Positions 19,782-29,433 are shown, counted from the stretch's first letter. The stretch: DNA of 64,000 nt from Winogradskyella echinorum (GCF_014297365.1 NZ_JACOQD010000001.1:806001-870000), one strand, 5' to 3'. Program-made: numbers and translations. Notes: generated from the sequence alone by a model not told the origin.

Positions 19782-20132
19782 ATGCAAATTCAAGTTGTAA
19801 AATCTAAAATTCACCGTGTAAAAGTTACAGGTGCCGACTTAAACTATATAGGAAGTATTACTATTGACGAAGACTTAATGGAAGCTGCCAATATAATTCA
19901 AGGAGAAAAAGTTCAGATTGTTAATAATGACAATGGCGAACGCTTAGAAACGTACTGTATTCCTGGACCTCGCAATAGTGGTGAAATCACACTAAATGGT
20001 GCAGCAGCACGAAAAGTTGCTGTTGGTGACACATTAATACTTATTACCTACGCATTCATGGATATTAAAGATGCTAAAGTATTTAAGCCATCTTTGGTTT
20101 TTCCAGACGAAGCAACAAATCTTCTAAAGTAA
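19782..20132 (+). CDS. panD: Aspartate 1-decarboxylase precursor
   Basis: The 116-residue proenzyme decarboxylates aspartate to beta-alanine for pantothenate synthesis. The self-cleavage site Gly24-Ser25 is present in YIGSITID; cleavage makes the pyruvoyl group from Ser25. Other family features are [14 protein letters not shown] at the N-terminus and the NGAAAR segment with the active-site region near residue 72. Length is normal for the family. It lies 13 bases after panC and 5 bases before the flippase-like gene, so all three are probably one operon. Confidence 0.97.
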   Translation: MQIQVVKSKIHRVKVTGADLNYIGSITIDEDLMEAANIIQGEKVQIVNNDNGERLETYCIPGPRNSGEITLNGAAARKVAVGDTLILITYAFMDIKDAKVFKPSLVFPDEATNLLK

Positions 20133-20137
20133 AATTT

Positions 20138-21097
20138 TTGAGTAAACCAAAATCCATCCTAAAAGTTGTTTTACCCTTACTCTTAGGAGTTATTTTAGTG
20201 TGGTATTCTTTATCACAAATTTCGGTTTCCACACTAGTTCAATATTTTAAAGATGCTGATTATAGTTGGATTATTCTTGGCGTTGTCTTAGGTGTTTTAA
20301 GTCATGCATCTAGGGCCTATAGATGGCTCTATATGGCAGAACCCTTAGGCTATAAACCTAATTTTACAAATAGTTTTATGGCTGTGTATTCTGCATATCT
20401 TATAAACTTTACCATACCTAGAGCTGGTGAAATTGCTAGAGCTACAATTTTAACAAATTATGAAGATATACCTTTTGATAAAGGATTTGGAACCATCGTT
20501 GCGGAGCGTGTCGCTGATACAATAATGCTACTTTTAATAATTGCTATTGCACTATTGTTAGAATTCGAATTTATTTATGACTTTTTCATAAAAAAATTTA
20601 ATCCAACATCTCTAATGATTGCAGTTATATTCTTTTTATTAATCGGAATAGCAATTTACTTTTTCATAAAGAAAAGTAATTCAAAATTTGCTTTAAAAGT
20701 AAAAGGATTCCTTTCTGGATTAATTGAAGGAGCCTTAAGTATTTTTAAAATGAAAAAGAAATGGGCATTTATTTTCCATACTATTTTCATTTGGTCTATG
20801 TATGTTATAATGTTCTATGTAACTACTTTTGCGCTTCCAGAATTGCAAAATATCTCTTTTGCTGCAATTTTAATTGGGTTTATACTTGCAAGTTTCAGTA
20901 TTGCGGCTACTAACGGAGGTATTGGTTCTTTTCCAGAAGCAGTTGTTATAGCCTTTTTATTATTTAATATGGCTGAAGATCCGAGTAGAGCTTTTGGTTG
21001 GATAATGTGGTCAACCCAAACTTTGATAATTATAATATTTGGTGGTCTGTCTTTAATTTACCTTCCAATCTATAACAGAAAGAAAACAACCGTATAG
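20138..21097 (+). CDS. Flippase-like/lysylphosphatidylglycerol synthase-type membrane protein
   Basis: This 319-residue polytopic membrane protein has about eight hydrophobic segments and the pattern of the UPF0104 family, related to the membrane part of MprF. Visible signatures are RAYRWLYMAEPLGYKPNFTNSF-like residues near position 60, NFTIPRAGEIARATILTNYE near 85 and FGTIVAERVADTIMLL near 120. It lacks the C-terminal aminoacyl-transferase domain. Related proteins move or modify lipids; the substrate here is unknown. The start is TTG at 20138, 5 bases after the panD stop, and it probably belongs to the pan transcript. Confidence 0.85.
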   Translation: MSKPKSILKVVLPLLLGVILVWYSLSQISVSTLVQYFKDADYSWIILGVVLGVLSHASRAYRWLYMAEPLGYKPNFTNSFMAVYSAYLINFTIPRAGEIARATILTNYEDIPFDKGFGTIVAERVADTIMLLLIIAIALLLEFEFIYDFFIKKFNPTSLMIAVIFFLLIGIAIYFFIKKSNSKFALKVKGFLSGLIEGALSIFKMKKKWAFIFHTIFIWSMYVIMFYVTTFALPELQNISFAAILIGFILASFSIAATNGGIGSFPEAVVIAFLLFNMAEDPSRAFGWIMWSTQTLIIIIFGGLSLIYLPIYNRKKTTV

Positions 21098-21141
21098 AAA
21101 TATTTTTTAACTTGCTTTAATTTTTAGCTTATACAATAACA

Positions 21142-22290
21142 ATGAAGAATTTTTACAATCTACTTATATTTAGCTTTATAGCACTTAATATCCAAGCCCA
21201 AGCGATTTATAAAACAATTGATTCTTATAAGCTTGAAGGTGAACGCGAATTAAAAATTCAACTGCCAAGAAATTACGATCCAGAAGATAAGCGTACTTAT
21301 CCTTTAATTATAGTTTTAGACGGAGACTATTTGTTTGAGCCAGTGGCTGGTAATATAGACTACCAAGCTTATTGGGAAGATATACCAGATTGTATTGTAG
21401 TAGGCATTAAACAAGGAAATACAAGAGAAGATGATTTCTTTTATGATGACGAAAGTTTTTTCCCTGCGCATGATGGTGCAGCCTTTTATGAATTTATGGC
21501 AGCAGAATTATTACCATTTATTGAAGACAACTACAAGGCCTCTGATTTTAGAATAATAGTAGGCCATGATTTAGGTGCTAACTTTATTAATTATTATTTA
21601 TTTAAAGATGTTCCTCTATTTAGATCTTACATTGCATTAAGTCCAGATTTAGCTCCTGAAATGATGAATCGATTAAAACAACGTTTATCTGTATTAAACA
21701 GAGAAACGTTTTATTATATGGCTACAGCAGATGCTGATGTAAAATCCTTAAGAACCTCAATTATAAAGAACGATTCAATTATAAAAACAATTGACAACGA
21801 TAAACTTTTCTATAAATTCGATGATTTTGAAGATGCCAACCATTACTCTTTAGTTGGCAGAGGCATACCAAAGGCATTAAATGAAATATTTGCCTTTTAC
21901 AAGCCAATTAATGGTAAAGAATACACGGAACAATTATTAACTTCAGAAAGTACTCCTTACGATTATCTGATAAAAAAATATGAAGACATAGAATATTTCT
22001 ATGGATTCGAAAAAAAATTAATTGAGAATGATATTAGAGCCATTGCAGCGGCTTGTAAGTCAAAAGATGATTTAGAATCATTAGAAAAATTATCTAAACT
22101 AGTTAAGAAAGAGTTTCCAGAATCCATGTTAAGTGCTTATTATCTAGGCATGTATCACGAAAAAGAGGGTAATATTAAAAAAGCTTTACAACGTTACAAA
22201 TCGGGCTTACTATTAGAACCTTCTCAGTTTATTGATAAAGAAGTTCTGCTTGAAAAAATATATGACATGCAAGAAGAAATGGATAATTAA
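21142..22290 (+). CDS. Secreted alpha/beta-hydrolase with Asp nucleophile position, copy 1
   Basis: The 382-residue protein has a signal peptide (residues 1-18, ending NIQAQA) and an esterase-D-like alpha/beta-hydrolase domain (about 25-260; YPLIIVLDGDYLFEPVAG near 53, DCIVVGIKQGN near 90). The nucleophile elbow reads GHDLG with Asp143 where a serine is usual, while a candidate catalytic His follows in EDANHYSLV near residue 235. The C-terminal 100 residues look helical and TPR-like (AYYLGMYHEKEGNIKKAL). It is a close paralogue of the next gene, indicating tandem duplication. Substrate and activity are unknown; the Asp form recalls epoxide hydrolases and dehalogenases, or it may be a non-catalytic protein. 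Confidence 0.82.
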   Translation: MKNFYNLLIFSFIALNIQAQAIYKTIDSYKLEGERELKIQLPRNYDPEDKRTYPLIIVLDGDYLFEPVAGNIDYQAYWEDIPDCIVVGIKQGNTREDDFFYDDESFFPAHDGAAFYEFMAAELLPFIEDNYKASDFRIIVGHDLGANFINYYLFKDVPLFRSYIALSPDLAPEMMNRLKQRLSVLNRETFYYMATADADVKSLRTSIIKNDSIIKTIDNDKLFYKFDDFEDANHYSLVGRGIPKALNEIFAFYKPINGKEYTEQLLTSESTPYDYLIKKYEDIEYFYGFEKKLIENDIRAIAAACKSKDDLESLEKLSKLVKKEFPESMLSAYYLGMYHEKEGNIKKALQRYKSGLLLEPSQFIDKEVLLEKIYDMQEEMDN

Positions 22291-22310
22291 ATGCATTTCA
22301 TCGAAAAAAA

Positions 22311-22341
22311 TTGACAATTTAACGATATTTTAGTATGTTTG
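22311..22341 (+). promoter_or_regulatory. Strong promoter candidate for hydrolase copy 2
   Basis: TTG at 22311-22313 and TATGTTTG at 22334-22341 are separated by 20 bases, fitting the Bacteroidota TTG-N19-21-TAnnTTTG pattern. The start of transcription would fall near 22346, about 23 bases before the ATG at 22369, so copy 2 can be expressed separately. Confidence 0.65.
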
Positions 22342-22368
22342 GTGTCCCAAAACTAAACCTACTTAATA

Positions 22369-23580
22369 ATGAGAAAAGCTATTTTAATAGTTCTTACTTG
22401 TGTGTTTTATCTATCAACCCATGCACAAGTATCTTACGAAGAAATCCCTTCGGAACGTCTTAATTCAGTTAGAAAACTAAAAATTAAACTTCCTCAAGGT
22501 TACGATCCAGAATCAGAAATAAAATACCCTGTAATTGTTGTATTTGATGCTGATTATTTATTTGAACCTGTTGCAGGACAAGTCGATTTTCAGACCTATT
22601 TTGATGATATGCCAAGTTCTATTGTAGTTGGTATTATGCAAGGTGGTGAACGCGAATACGATAGCCATTACGAGGCTCTTACTGGTTTACCTATGGATTC
22701 TGGCCTAAGGTTTCACGAATTTATTTCTAACGAACTATTACCTTATATAGATAAAAAATACAACACAAGTAAATTTAGAGTTGCTGTTGGACATGATATA
22801 ATGGGTAGTTTTATAAACTCTTATTTATTTCAAGAAAAACCTTTATTTCAGGCGTATGTTAGTATTAGTCCAGATTTTGTTGGTTCATTAAGAAATTTTG
22901 TATCTAAACGATTAGCAGTTATTGAGGAGGATATTTTTTACTATATGGCAACCTCGGAAAAAGATATTCCTGAGATACGTGAAAACATTTTATCTACAAA
23001 TGCACTCATAAACGAAGTCGAAAATCAAAACATCACCTATTATTTTGATGATTTTGAAGGCGAAACACATTACACTTTAGTTACAGGCGCAATTGCTAGG
23101 TCCTTCGATAAAATCTTTGAGATTTACAATCCACTAAGAGAAAAAGAATTAGAAGAAAAAGTATTTAATTACGAAGGCACTTTAGACAACTACTTAATTG
23201 ACAGATACAAACGAATTGAAAAACTGTTCGGCATTACAAAAGAAATTAGCGAAGTAGAGTTAGAAAAAGTAGCAAAAGTGGCAGAACAACGAGAAGATTA
23301 TAAGTCACTTAATAAACTAGGGAAATTAGCTAATAAATTATTTCCTGAGACTATGTTAGGCACCTATTATATAGCACATTCTGCAGAAATGCTAGGTAAA
23401 ATAAAGAAAGCAAAAAAACTATATGAATCTGCATTAGTATTAAATGATGCAACCAATATAGATAAGGACTATATAGCCGCTAAAATTGAAGAACTTACTT
23501 TGGCTTTAGTAGTAGATGTCGATGATGAAGAGTTAGAGGATTTAGAAGAATTAGAAGAAGAGGAAAATGAAGAAAATTAA
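22369..23580 (+). CDS. Secreted alpha/beta-hydrolase with Asp nucleophile position, copy 2
   Basis: This 403-residue paralogue of the preceding gene has a signal peptide (MRKAILIVLTCVFYLSTHAQ) and the same fold, with FDADYLFEPVAG near residue 58 and SIVVGIMQGG near 85. The nucleophile elbow is GHDIMG with Asp143, at the same residue number as in copy 1, and the candidate His lies in GETHYTLV. A TPR-like helical tail follows and ends in a very acidic stretch (DDEELEDLEELEEEENEEN) absent from copy 1. It has its own promoter-like pair upstream. Function is not known; keeping the substitution in both copies suggests it matters. Confidence 0.82.
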   Translation: MRKAILIVLTCVFYLSTHAQVSYEEIPSERLNSVRKLKIKLPQGYDPESEIKYPVIVVFDADYLFEPVAGQVDFQTYFDDMPSSIVVGIMQGGEREYDSHYEALTGLPMDSGLRFHEFISNELLPYIDKKYNTSKFRVAVGHDIMGSFINSYLFQEKPLFQAYVSISPDFVGSLRNFVSKRLAVIEEDIFYYMATSEKDIPEIRENILSTNALINEVENQNITYYFDDFEGETHYTLVTGAIARSFDKIFEIYNPLREKELEEKVFNYEGTLDNYLIDRYKRIEKLFGITKEISEVELEKVAKVAEQREDYKSLNKLGKLANKLFPETMLGTYYIAHSAEMLGKIKKAKKLYESALVLNDATNIDKDYIAAKIEELTLALVVDVDDEELEDLEELEEEENEEN

Positions 23581-23719
23581 AAAAAAGACCGTATCTACTG
23601 ATTACTTCTTTGAAGCTTTATATAGAAAAACAAAAACATTGTTGTTTTCTAATTTACCTTCAAAATTAGCAACTCTAAAGATTTTAGCAATTGTAAGTTG
23701 GTTTAAAGACATCAACTAA
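23567..23719 (+). CDS. Possible small basic protein, 50 residues
   Basis: An ATG at 23567, overlapping the end of hydrolase copy 2 by 14 bases in another frame, opens 50 codons beginning MKKIKKKTVSTDYFF and ending IVSWFKDIN. A purine-rich GAAGAGGAAA stretch precedes it. The product would be basic with an amphipathic C-terminal half. I do not recognise it, and the frame could be chance, but the 200-base gap before radA has no other content. Confidence 0.35.
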   Translation: MKKIKKKTVSTDYFFEALYRKTKTLLFSNLPSKLATLKILAIVSWFKDIN

Positions 23720-23780
23720 AATTATCTTAATTTTACCATATTTATAAATTAGGAGATTTCCGTTAATACGGAACATAAGT

Positions 23781-25139
23781 ATGGCTAAAGTAAAAACAAC
23801 TTTTTTTTGTCAAAATTGTGGTAGTCAGTATGCCAAATGGCAAGGGCAATGTACCTCTTGTAAAGAATGGAATACCATTGCAGAGGAGGTCATTCAAAAA
23901 CCTGAGAAAAGCGACTGGAAAACACCAACAGCAAATTCAAAACGAGTTTCAAAACCATTATTAATTAATGAAATAGACACCTCACAAGAAGCACGTTTAG
24001 ATATGCAAGATGCAGAATTTAATCGTGTGTTAGGTGGAGGCATGGTTAATGGCTCATTGACACTTTTAGGAGGAGAACCAGGTATAGGAAAAAGTACATT
24101 GTTACTTCAAATTGCACTGAAATTAGAGTACAAAACGCTTTATGTTTCAGGTGAGGAAAGTCAGAAACAGATAAAAATGCGTGCTGAGCGTATTAACCCA
24201 AATAGTAATAACTGTTACATCCTTACCGAAACAAAAACTCAGAATATCTTTAAGCAAATAGAAGCTTTAGAGCCAGATATTGTGGTTATTGATTCTATTC
24301 AAACACTGCATAGTGATTATATAGAATCGTCTGCAGGTAGCATTTCTCAAATAAAAGAATGCACCACGGAATTAATAAAATTTGCTAAAGAAACTTCTAC
24401 TCCCGTTTTATTGATAGGTCATATTACTAAAGATGGACACATTGCAGGACCAAAAATCTTAGAGCATATGGTCGATACCGTTTTACAGTTTGAAGGAGAT
24501 CGAAATCATGTATTCAGAATTCTACGAGCCAACAAAAATCGTTTCGGTTCAACTAATGAACTAGGTATTTATGAAATGCAAGGTTCTGGGCTGCGAGAAG
24601 TTTCTAATCCATCAGAAATATTAATTTCAGAAAAAGATGGAGAACTTTCTGGAAATGCTGTCGCAGCGACGTTAGAAGGATTGCGACCACTAATGATAGA
24701 AGTACAAGCATTAGTAAGTACAGCAGTGTATGGAACACCTCAACGTTCTGCTACAGGTTTTAATGCCAAACGCCTAAACATGTTATTGGCTGTTTTAGAA
24801 AAGCGTGCAGGATTCCGTTTGGGAGCAAAAGATGTCTTTTTAAATATTACTGGAGGTATCACTGTAGATGATCCTGCGATTGATTTAGCGGTTGTTGCCG
24901 CCATTTTATCCTCCAACGAAGATGTCGCTTTACAAAGCGATTATTGTTTCGCTGCCGAAGTCGGTTTGTCTGGTGAAATACGACCAGTGCAACGTGTAGA
25001 ACAACGTATTCTCGAAGCTGAAAAATTAGGCTTTTCAACTATTTTTGTTTCTAAATACAATAAAATAGCCTTAAAAAATACAGTTATTAAAATTCAACTG
25101 ATTTCTAAAATTGAAGATTTGGTCGGGTTTTTGGTTTAA
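23781..25139 (+). CDS. radA: DNA repair protein RadA
   Basis: The 452-residue protein is a full RadA (Sms), a RecA-related helicase-like factor acting in branch migration during recombinational repair. The order is an N-terminal zinc finger (CQNCGSQY...CTSCKEW, residues about 10-30), a RecA-type ATPase with Walker A GEPGIGKST near residue 107 and the RadA-specific NKNRFGST near 255, and a C-terminal Lon-like domain (about 300-450, with LAVVAAILSS). It lies 200 bases after the hydrolase genes and appears to be transcribed alone. Confidence 0.97.
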   Translation: MAKVKTTFFCQNCGSQYAKWQGQCTSCKEWNTIAEEVIQKPEKSDWKTPTANSKRVSKPLLINEIDTSQEARLDMQDAEFNRVLGGGMVNGSLTLLGGEPGIGKSTLLLQIALKLEYKTLYVSGEESQKQIKMRAERINPNSNNCYILTETKTQNIFKQIEALEPDIVVIDSIQTLHSDYIESSAGSISQIKECTTELIKFAKETSTPVLLIGHITKDGHIAGPKILEHMVDTVLQFEGDRNHVFRILRANKNRFGSTNELGIYEMQGSGLREVSNPSEILISEKDGELSGNAVAATLEGLRPLMIEVQALVSTAVYGTPQRSATGFNAKRLNMLLAVLEKRAGFRLGAKDVFLNITGGITVDDPAIDLAVVAAILSSNEDVALQSDYCFAAEVGLSGEIRPVQRVEQRILEAEKLGFSTIFVSKYNKIALKNTVIKIQLISKIEDLVGFLV

Positions 25140-25254
25140 CTATTACTCTTTTCAAAATTCTCATAATAACCCTCTTAATTGTGTCTTCACAGAAATTATT
25201 AGGTACAATAAAAAGAATTTAAGAATTTCGAGATTAATTGGAAATTTTTAATTC

Positions 25255-25833
25255 ATGGACAACCCTAACTTTGATTTTTTAAAATCAAAATTCCATGTTT
25301 CTAAAGAGACGTTTTTAATTCTAAAAGATCTAGCTTCAATACGCAAATTAAAAATTGGAGAAGAAATAGTTAAACAAGGTGGAAAAAGTAATAAAATGGC
25401 CTTTTTAACTTCGGGATTAATACGCGCCTATTGTACTTTAGAATCAGGAAAAGAAATAACAAAAAATATTTTTACACCAATTGGTTTCGTAGGTGCTTTT
25501 TCTTCTATTCTAAAAAATGAACCATCTTTACTCTGCTATGAAGCTTTAGTCGAATCTACTATTTATGAAGTTGATTTTGAAAAGTTTACTAAACTATCTA
25601 AAACGAATATTGATATCAGTAATTTATATAATAGAATACTTGAATATGTATTTATTATGTATGAAATTAAGCAATTAGAAAATATGTCATTAAATGCCAC
25701 CGAAAGATACTTAAACCTAAAGAAGCAGATATCTAATATTGATAACTTAATTCCACAATATCAAATTGCGTCATTTTTAAATATTTCTCCAGTTCAGTTA
25801 AGTAGGATTAGAAAAGAAATGAAAGACTATTAA
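25255..25833 (+). CDS. Crp/Fnr family regulator
   Basis: This 192-residue protein has a cyclic-nucleotide-binding-type beta-roll (about residues 20-120, with IGEEIVKQGGKSNKMAFLTSG-like opening and FTPIGFVGAFSSILKNEPS) joined to a C-terminal helix-turn-helix (about 160-190, YQIASFLNISPVQLSRIRKE). The domain order is that of the Crp/Fnr superfamily. Residues for cAMP binding are not clearly kept, so the ligand is unknown. The gene is a single unit between radA and ileS, closed by a strong terminator. Many flavobacterial members of this type have not been assigned targets. Confidence 0.88.
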   Translation: MDNPNFDFLKSKFHVSKETFLILKDLASIRKLKIGEEIVKQGGKSNKMAFLTSGLIRAYCTLESGKEITKNIFTPIGFVGAFSSILKNEPSLLCYEALVESTIYEVDFEKFTKLSKTNIDISNLYNRILEYVFIMYEIKQLENMSLNATERYLNLKKQISNIDNLIPQYQIASFLNISPVQLSRIRKEMKDY

Positions 25834-25924
25834 CATATGTTAATTTATAATCAATCTATACAAGTTATTTTTGTCCTAGATTAATTTATTATAAATTAAC
25901 ATTAATAGCAAAAATATCCCTATC

Positions 25925-25959
25925 AAAAAAAAGCAAACGTATATCGTTTGCTTTTTTTT
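25925..25959 (+). terminator. Intrinsic terminator downstream of the Crp/Fnr gene
   Basis: A-run plus AGCAAACG pairs with CGTTTGCT plus T-run around a 5-base loop (25940-25944). It is about 90 bases after the Crp/Fnr stop and ahead of ileS, and the flanking A and T tracts make it usable in both directions. Confidence 0.85.
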
Positions 25960-26023
25960 ATGATAAACACTATCCTTTAAACAGAAATTCTTAATTTCGC
26001 GACTCTATAAGAATTTTGATGAC

Positions 26024-29000
26024 ATGAGTACAAAGTTCCCTGAATATAAAGGACTTAACTTACCGAACGTTGCGAAAGAAATTGGCAACTATTGGGAAGC
26101 AAATAACATCTTCGAAAAAAGTGTAACGACCAGAGAAGGTAAGCCACCTTTTGTGTTTTTTGAAGGACCACCTTCAGCCAACGGATTACCTGGTGTACAC
26201 CACGTTTTAGCTCGTGCTATTAAAGATATTTTTCCGCGTTACAAGACCATGAAAGGTTTTCAGGTTAAACGTAAAGCAGGTTGGGATACGCACGGTTTAC
26301 CAGTGGAACTTGGAGTAGAAAAAGAACTAGGAATTACCAAAGAAGATATCGGTAAAAAAATCACCGTAGAAGAATATAACGAAGCTTGTAAAAAAGCTGT
26401 GATGCGTTATACTGATATCTGGAACGACCTAACTCAAAAAATGGGCTATTGGGTAGATATGGACGATCCATATATTACTTACAAATCTAAATATATGGAG
26501 TCTGTTTGGTGGTTGCTCAAGCAGATTTACGAAAAAGACTTAATCTACAAGGGTTACACCATTCAGCCGTATTCACCTAAAGCAGGTACTGGTTTAAGTT
26601 CACATGAGCTCAACCAACCAGGAACGTATCAAGATGTTACAGATACAACAGTTGTAGCGCAGTTTAAAGCTAATGAAGATTCGTTGCCAGATTTTCTTCA
26701 GAATGAAGGAGATATTTACTTCTTAGCATGGACGACGACACCTTGGACGCTTCCGAGTAATACAGCTTTAACTGTAGGTCCAAAGATTGAATATGTTTTA
26801 GTTGAAACGTACAATCAATATACATTCAGGCCAATGAATGTGGTTTTAGCTAAGAACTTAGTCAACAAACAATTTGATGGCAAATACAAACAAGTTAAAA
26901 CTAAACCCGAATTAATAGATTACCAAGAAGGCGATAAGAAGATTCCTTTTTATGTCGTTAAAGAATTTGTTGGTAATGATTTAGTTGGTATTACTTACGA
27001 ACAGTTACTGCCATACGCGTTACCCAACGATAATCCTGAAAACGCATTTAGAGTCATCTCTGGAGATTTTGTAACGACTGAAGATGGTACAGGTATTGTA
27101 CACACAGCACCAACCTTTGGAGCAGACGATGCCTTGGTTGCAAAACAAGCTACACCAGAAATTCCACCGCTTTTAGTAAAAGATGAGAATGGTAATTTAG
27201 TACCATTAGTAGATTTACAAGGTAAGTTTAGACCAGAATTAGGCGAATTTGCTGGTAAGTATGTAAAGAACGAATATTACAATGATGGCGAAGCACCAGA
27301 ACGTTCAGTAGATGTTGAGCTAGCCATTAAGTTAAAAACAGAAAATAAAGCCTTTAAGGTTGAAAAATATAAGCATAGTTACCCAAATTGTTGGAGAACT
27401 GATAAGCCAATTTTATACTACCCATTAGATTCTTGGTTTATAAAAATTACGGATGTAAAAGGCAGAATGCATGAATTAAACACGTCCATTAATTGGAAAC
27501 CGGAATCTACAGGAACTGGACGTTTTGGTAATTGGTTAGCAAATGCAAACGACTGGAATTTATCGCGTTCGCGTTTCTGGGGCATTCCATTGCCAATCTG
27601 GAGAACAGAAGACGGAAAAGAACAATTATGTATAGGTTCTGTTGCAGAATTAAAAGCTGAAATGGCAAAGTCTGTTGAAGCAGGCGTAATGTCTGAAGAT
27701 ATTTTTGCTGCTTTTGAAGTTGGTAATATGTCTGAAGAAAACTACGAGTCAATCGATTTACATAAAAATGTAGTCGATAAAATCGTTTTAGTTTCACCTT
27801 CAGGTCAGCCAATGAAACGCGAAAGTGATTTAATAGATGTTTGGTTCGATTCTGGCTCTATGCCTTATGCACAATGGCATTATCCATTTGAGAACAAAGA
27901 ATTTATAGATAAAAAAGAAGCATTTCCAGCAGATTTTATCGCAGAAGGTGTTGATCAAACACGTGGATGGTTTTATACGCTTCACGCTATCGGAACTATG
28001 GTGTTTGATTCGGTAGCCTATAAAAATGTAGTGTCTAACGGATTGGTTTTAGATAAAAACGGACAAAAAATGTCTAAGCGTTTAGGAAATGCTGTAGATC
28101 CTTTTGAAACCTTGTCTAAATATGGTGCAGATGCCACACGTTGGTACATGATTAGTAATGCCAATCCTTGGGATAACTTAAAGTTTGATAGCGAAGGTAT
28201 TACTGAGGTAAGCAGAAAATTCTTCGGAACATTATATAATACTTATTCATTCTTCACGCTTTATACCAATATTGATGGGTTTAATTATAGTGAAGCTGAT
28301 ATTCCACTAAATGAACGACCAGAAATAGACCGTTGGATTCTTTCAGAATTAAATACACTTATAGGCAAGGTTGATAAGTTTTATGAAGCATATGAACCAA
28401 CAAAAGCTGCAAGAGCAATTTCAGACTTTACTCAAGATTATTTAAGTAACTGGTACGTACGATTAAGTAGAAGACGTTTTTGGAAAGGTGATTACCAAGC
28501 GGATAAAATTTCAGCATATCAAACTCTTTACACATGTATGGAAACCATTGCTAAGTTGGGCGCACCAATTGCACCTTTCTTTATGGATCGTTTGTATTTA
28601 GATCTAAATGCAGTGACTAATAAAGAAAGTTTTGAAAGTGTGCATTTAGCCGATTTCCCTAAAGTAGACACAACAGCGATTGATAAAGTCTTAGAACGAA
28701 AAATGGAGAATGCACAGACAATATCTTCGTTAGTATTATCGTTGAGAGCTAAAGAGAAGATTAAAGTACGTCAGCCACTTCAAAAAATAATGATTCCTGT
28801 AGATAGCAAACAACAAAAGGAAGAAATTGAAGCGGTTTCAGATTTAATAAAACACGAAGTAAATATCAAAGAAGTAGAACTTTTAGAAGATGCCTCAGAT
28901 ATTTTAGTGAAACAAATAAAACCAAATTTTAAAGCCTTAGGCCCTAAGTTTGGTAAGGATATGAAGTTGATTTCCAGTGCAATAAGCACCTTTACTGCTG

Positions 29001-29428
29001 ATGACATTAAAAAAATCGAACAAATAGGTAGTTTAGACGTTGAAATAAACGGAAAAAATATTACTTTAGGCCTTGATGATGTGGAAATTACATCTCAGGA
29101 TATTGAAGGCTGGCTTGTTGCTAATGAAGGTGCTTTAACAGTAGCTTTAGATGTTACAATCAACGAAGAGTTACGTAATGAAGGGATTGCTCGTGAGCTC
29201 GTAAATCGTATTCAAAACTTACGTAAAGATTCTGGATTTGAAGTTACAGACAAAATAGATGTACAACTTCAAAACGATCCGCAAATAGATGCAGCAATTG
29301 CTTCTAATGAGGACTATATTAAGTCAGAAACATTAACTGAAGATTTAAAAATTATAGACACTTTAAACAATGGTATAGAAATTGCTTTTGATGAAGTAAA
29401 TACCAAACTGTTTATTAAAAAACATTAA
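26024..29428 (+). CDS. ileS: Isoleucyl-tRNA synthetase, type 2 with GxHH motif
   Basis: The 1134-residue enzyme charges tRNA-Ile with isoleucine. It is longer than type 1 IleRS (about 940) and looks like the eukaryote-like type 2 form. The first class I signature reads PSANGLPGVHH (Gly57-Val58-His59-His60) in place of HxGH. The second, KMSKR, is intact at 28067-28081. The CP1 editing domain with WTTTPWTLPSN lies near residue 240. The GxHH variant has been described in some IleRS2 enzymes and linked to very strong mupirocin resistance. It is followed after 5 bases by a DksA-like gene. No second ileS is in the window. Confidence 0.97.
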   Translation: MSTKFPEYKGLNLPNVAKEIGNYWEANNIFEKSVTTREGKPPFVFFEGPPSANGLPGVHHVLARAIKDIFPRYKTMKGFQVKRKAGWDTHGLPVELGVEKELGITKEDIGKKITVEEYNEACKKAVMRYTDIWNDLTQKMGYWVDMDDPYITYKSKYMESVWWLLKQIYEKDLIYKGYTIQPYSPKAGTGLSSHELNQPGTYQDVTDTTVVAQFKANEDSLPDFLQNEGDIYFLAWTTTPWTLPSNTALTVGPKIEYVLVETYNQYTFRPMNVVLAKNLVNKQFDGKYKQVKTKPELIDYQEGDKKIPFYVVKEFVGNDLVGITYEQLLPYALPNDNPENAFRVISGDFVTTEDGTGIVHTAPTFGADDALVAKQATPEIPPLLVKDENGNLVPLVDLQGKFRPELGEFAGKYVKNEYYNDGEAPERSVDVELAIKLKTENKAFKVEKYKHSYPNCWRTDKPILYYPLDSWFIKITDVKGRMHELNTSINWKPESTGTGRFGNWLANANDWNLSRSRFWGIPLPIWRTEDGKEQLCIGSVAELKAEMAKSVEAGVMSEDIFAAFEVGNMSEENYESIDLHKNVVDKIVLVSPSGQPMKRESDLIDVWFDSGSMPYAQWHYPFENKEFIDKKEAFPADFIAEGVDQTRGWFYTLHAIGTMVFDSVAYKNVVSNGLVLDKNGQKMSKRLGNAVDPFETLSKYGADATRWYMISNANPWDNLKFDSEGITEVSRKFFGTLYNTYSFFTLYTNIDGFNYSEADIPLNERPEIDRWILSELNTLIGKVDKFYEAYEPTKAARAISDFTQDYLSNWYVRLSRRRFWKGDYQADKISAYQTLYTCMETIAKLGAPIAPFFMDRLYLDLNAVTNKESFESVHLADFPKVDTTAIDKVLERKMENAQTISSLVLSLRAKEKIKVRQPLQKIMIPVDSKQQKEEIEAVSDLIKHEVNIKEVELLEDASDILVKQIKPNFKALGPKFGKDMKLISSAISTFTADDIKKIEQIGSLDVEINGKNITLGLDDVEITSQDIEGWLVANEGALTVALDVTINEELRNEGIARELVNRIQNLRKDSGFEVTDKIDVQLQNDPQIDAAIASNEDYIKSETLTEDLKIIDTLNNGIEIAFDEVNTKLFIKKH

Positions 29429-29433
29429 AAACT

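Noticed and set aside
27507..27812. Antisense open frame within ileS
   Set aside because: The sense frame is a certain IleRS and the antisense product has low-complexity, leucine/glutamine-rich sequence with no domain.
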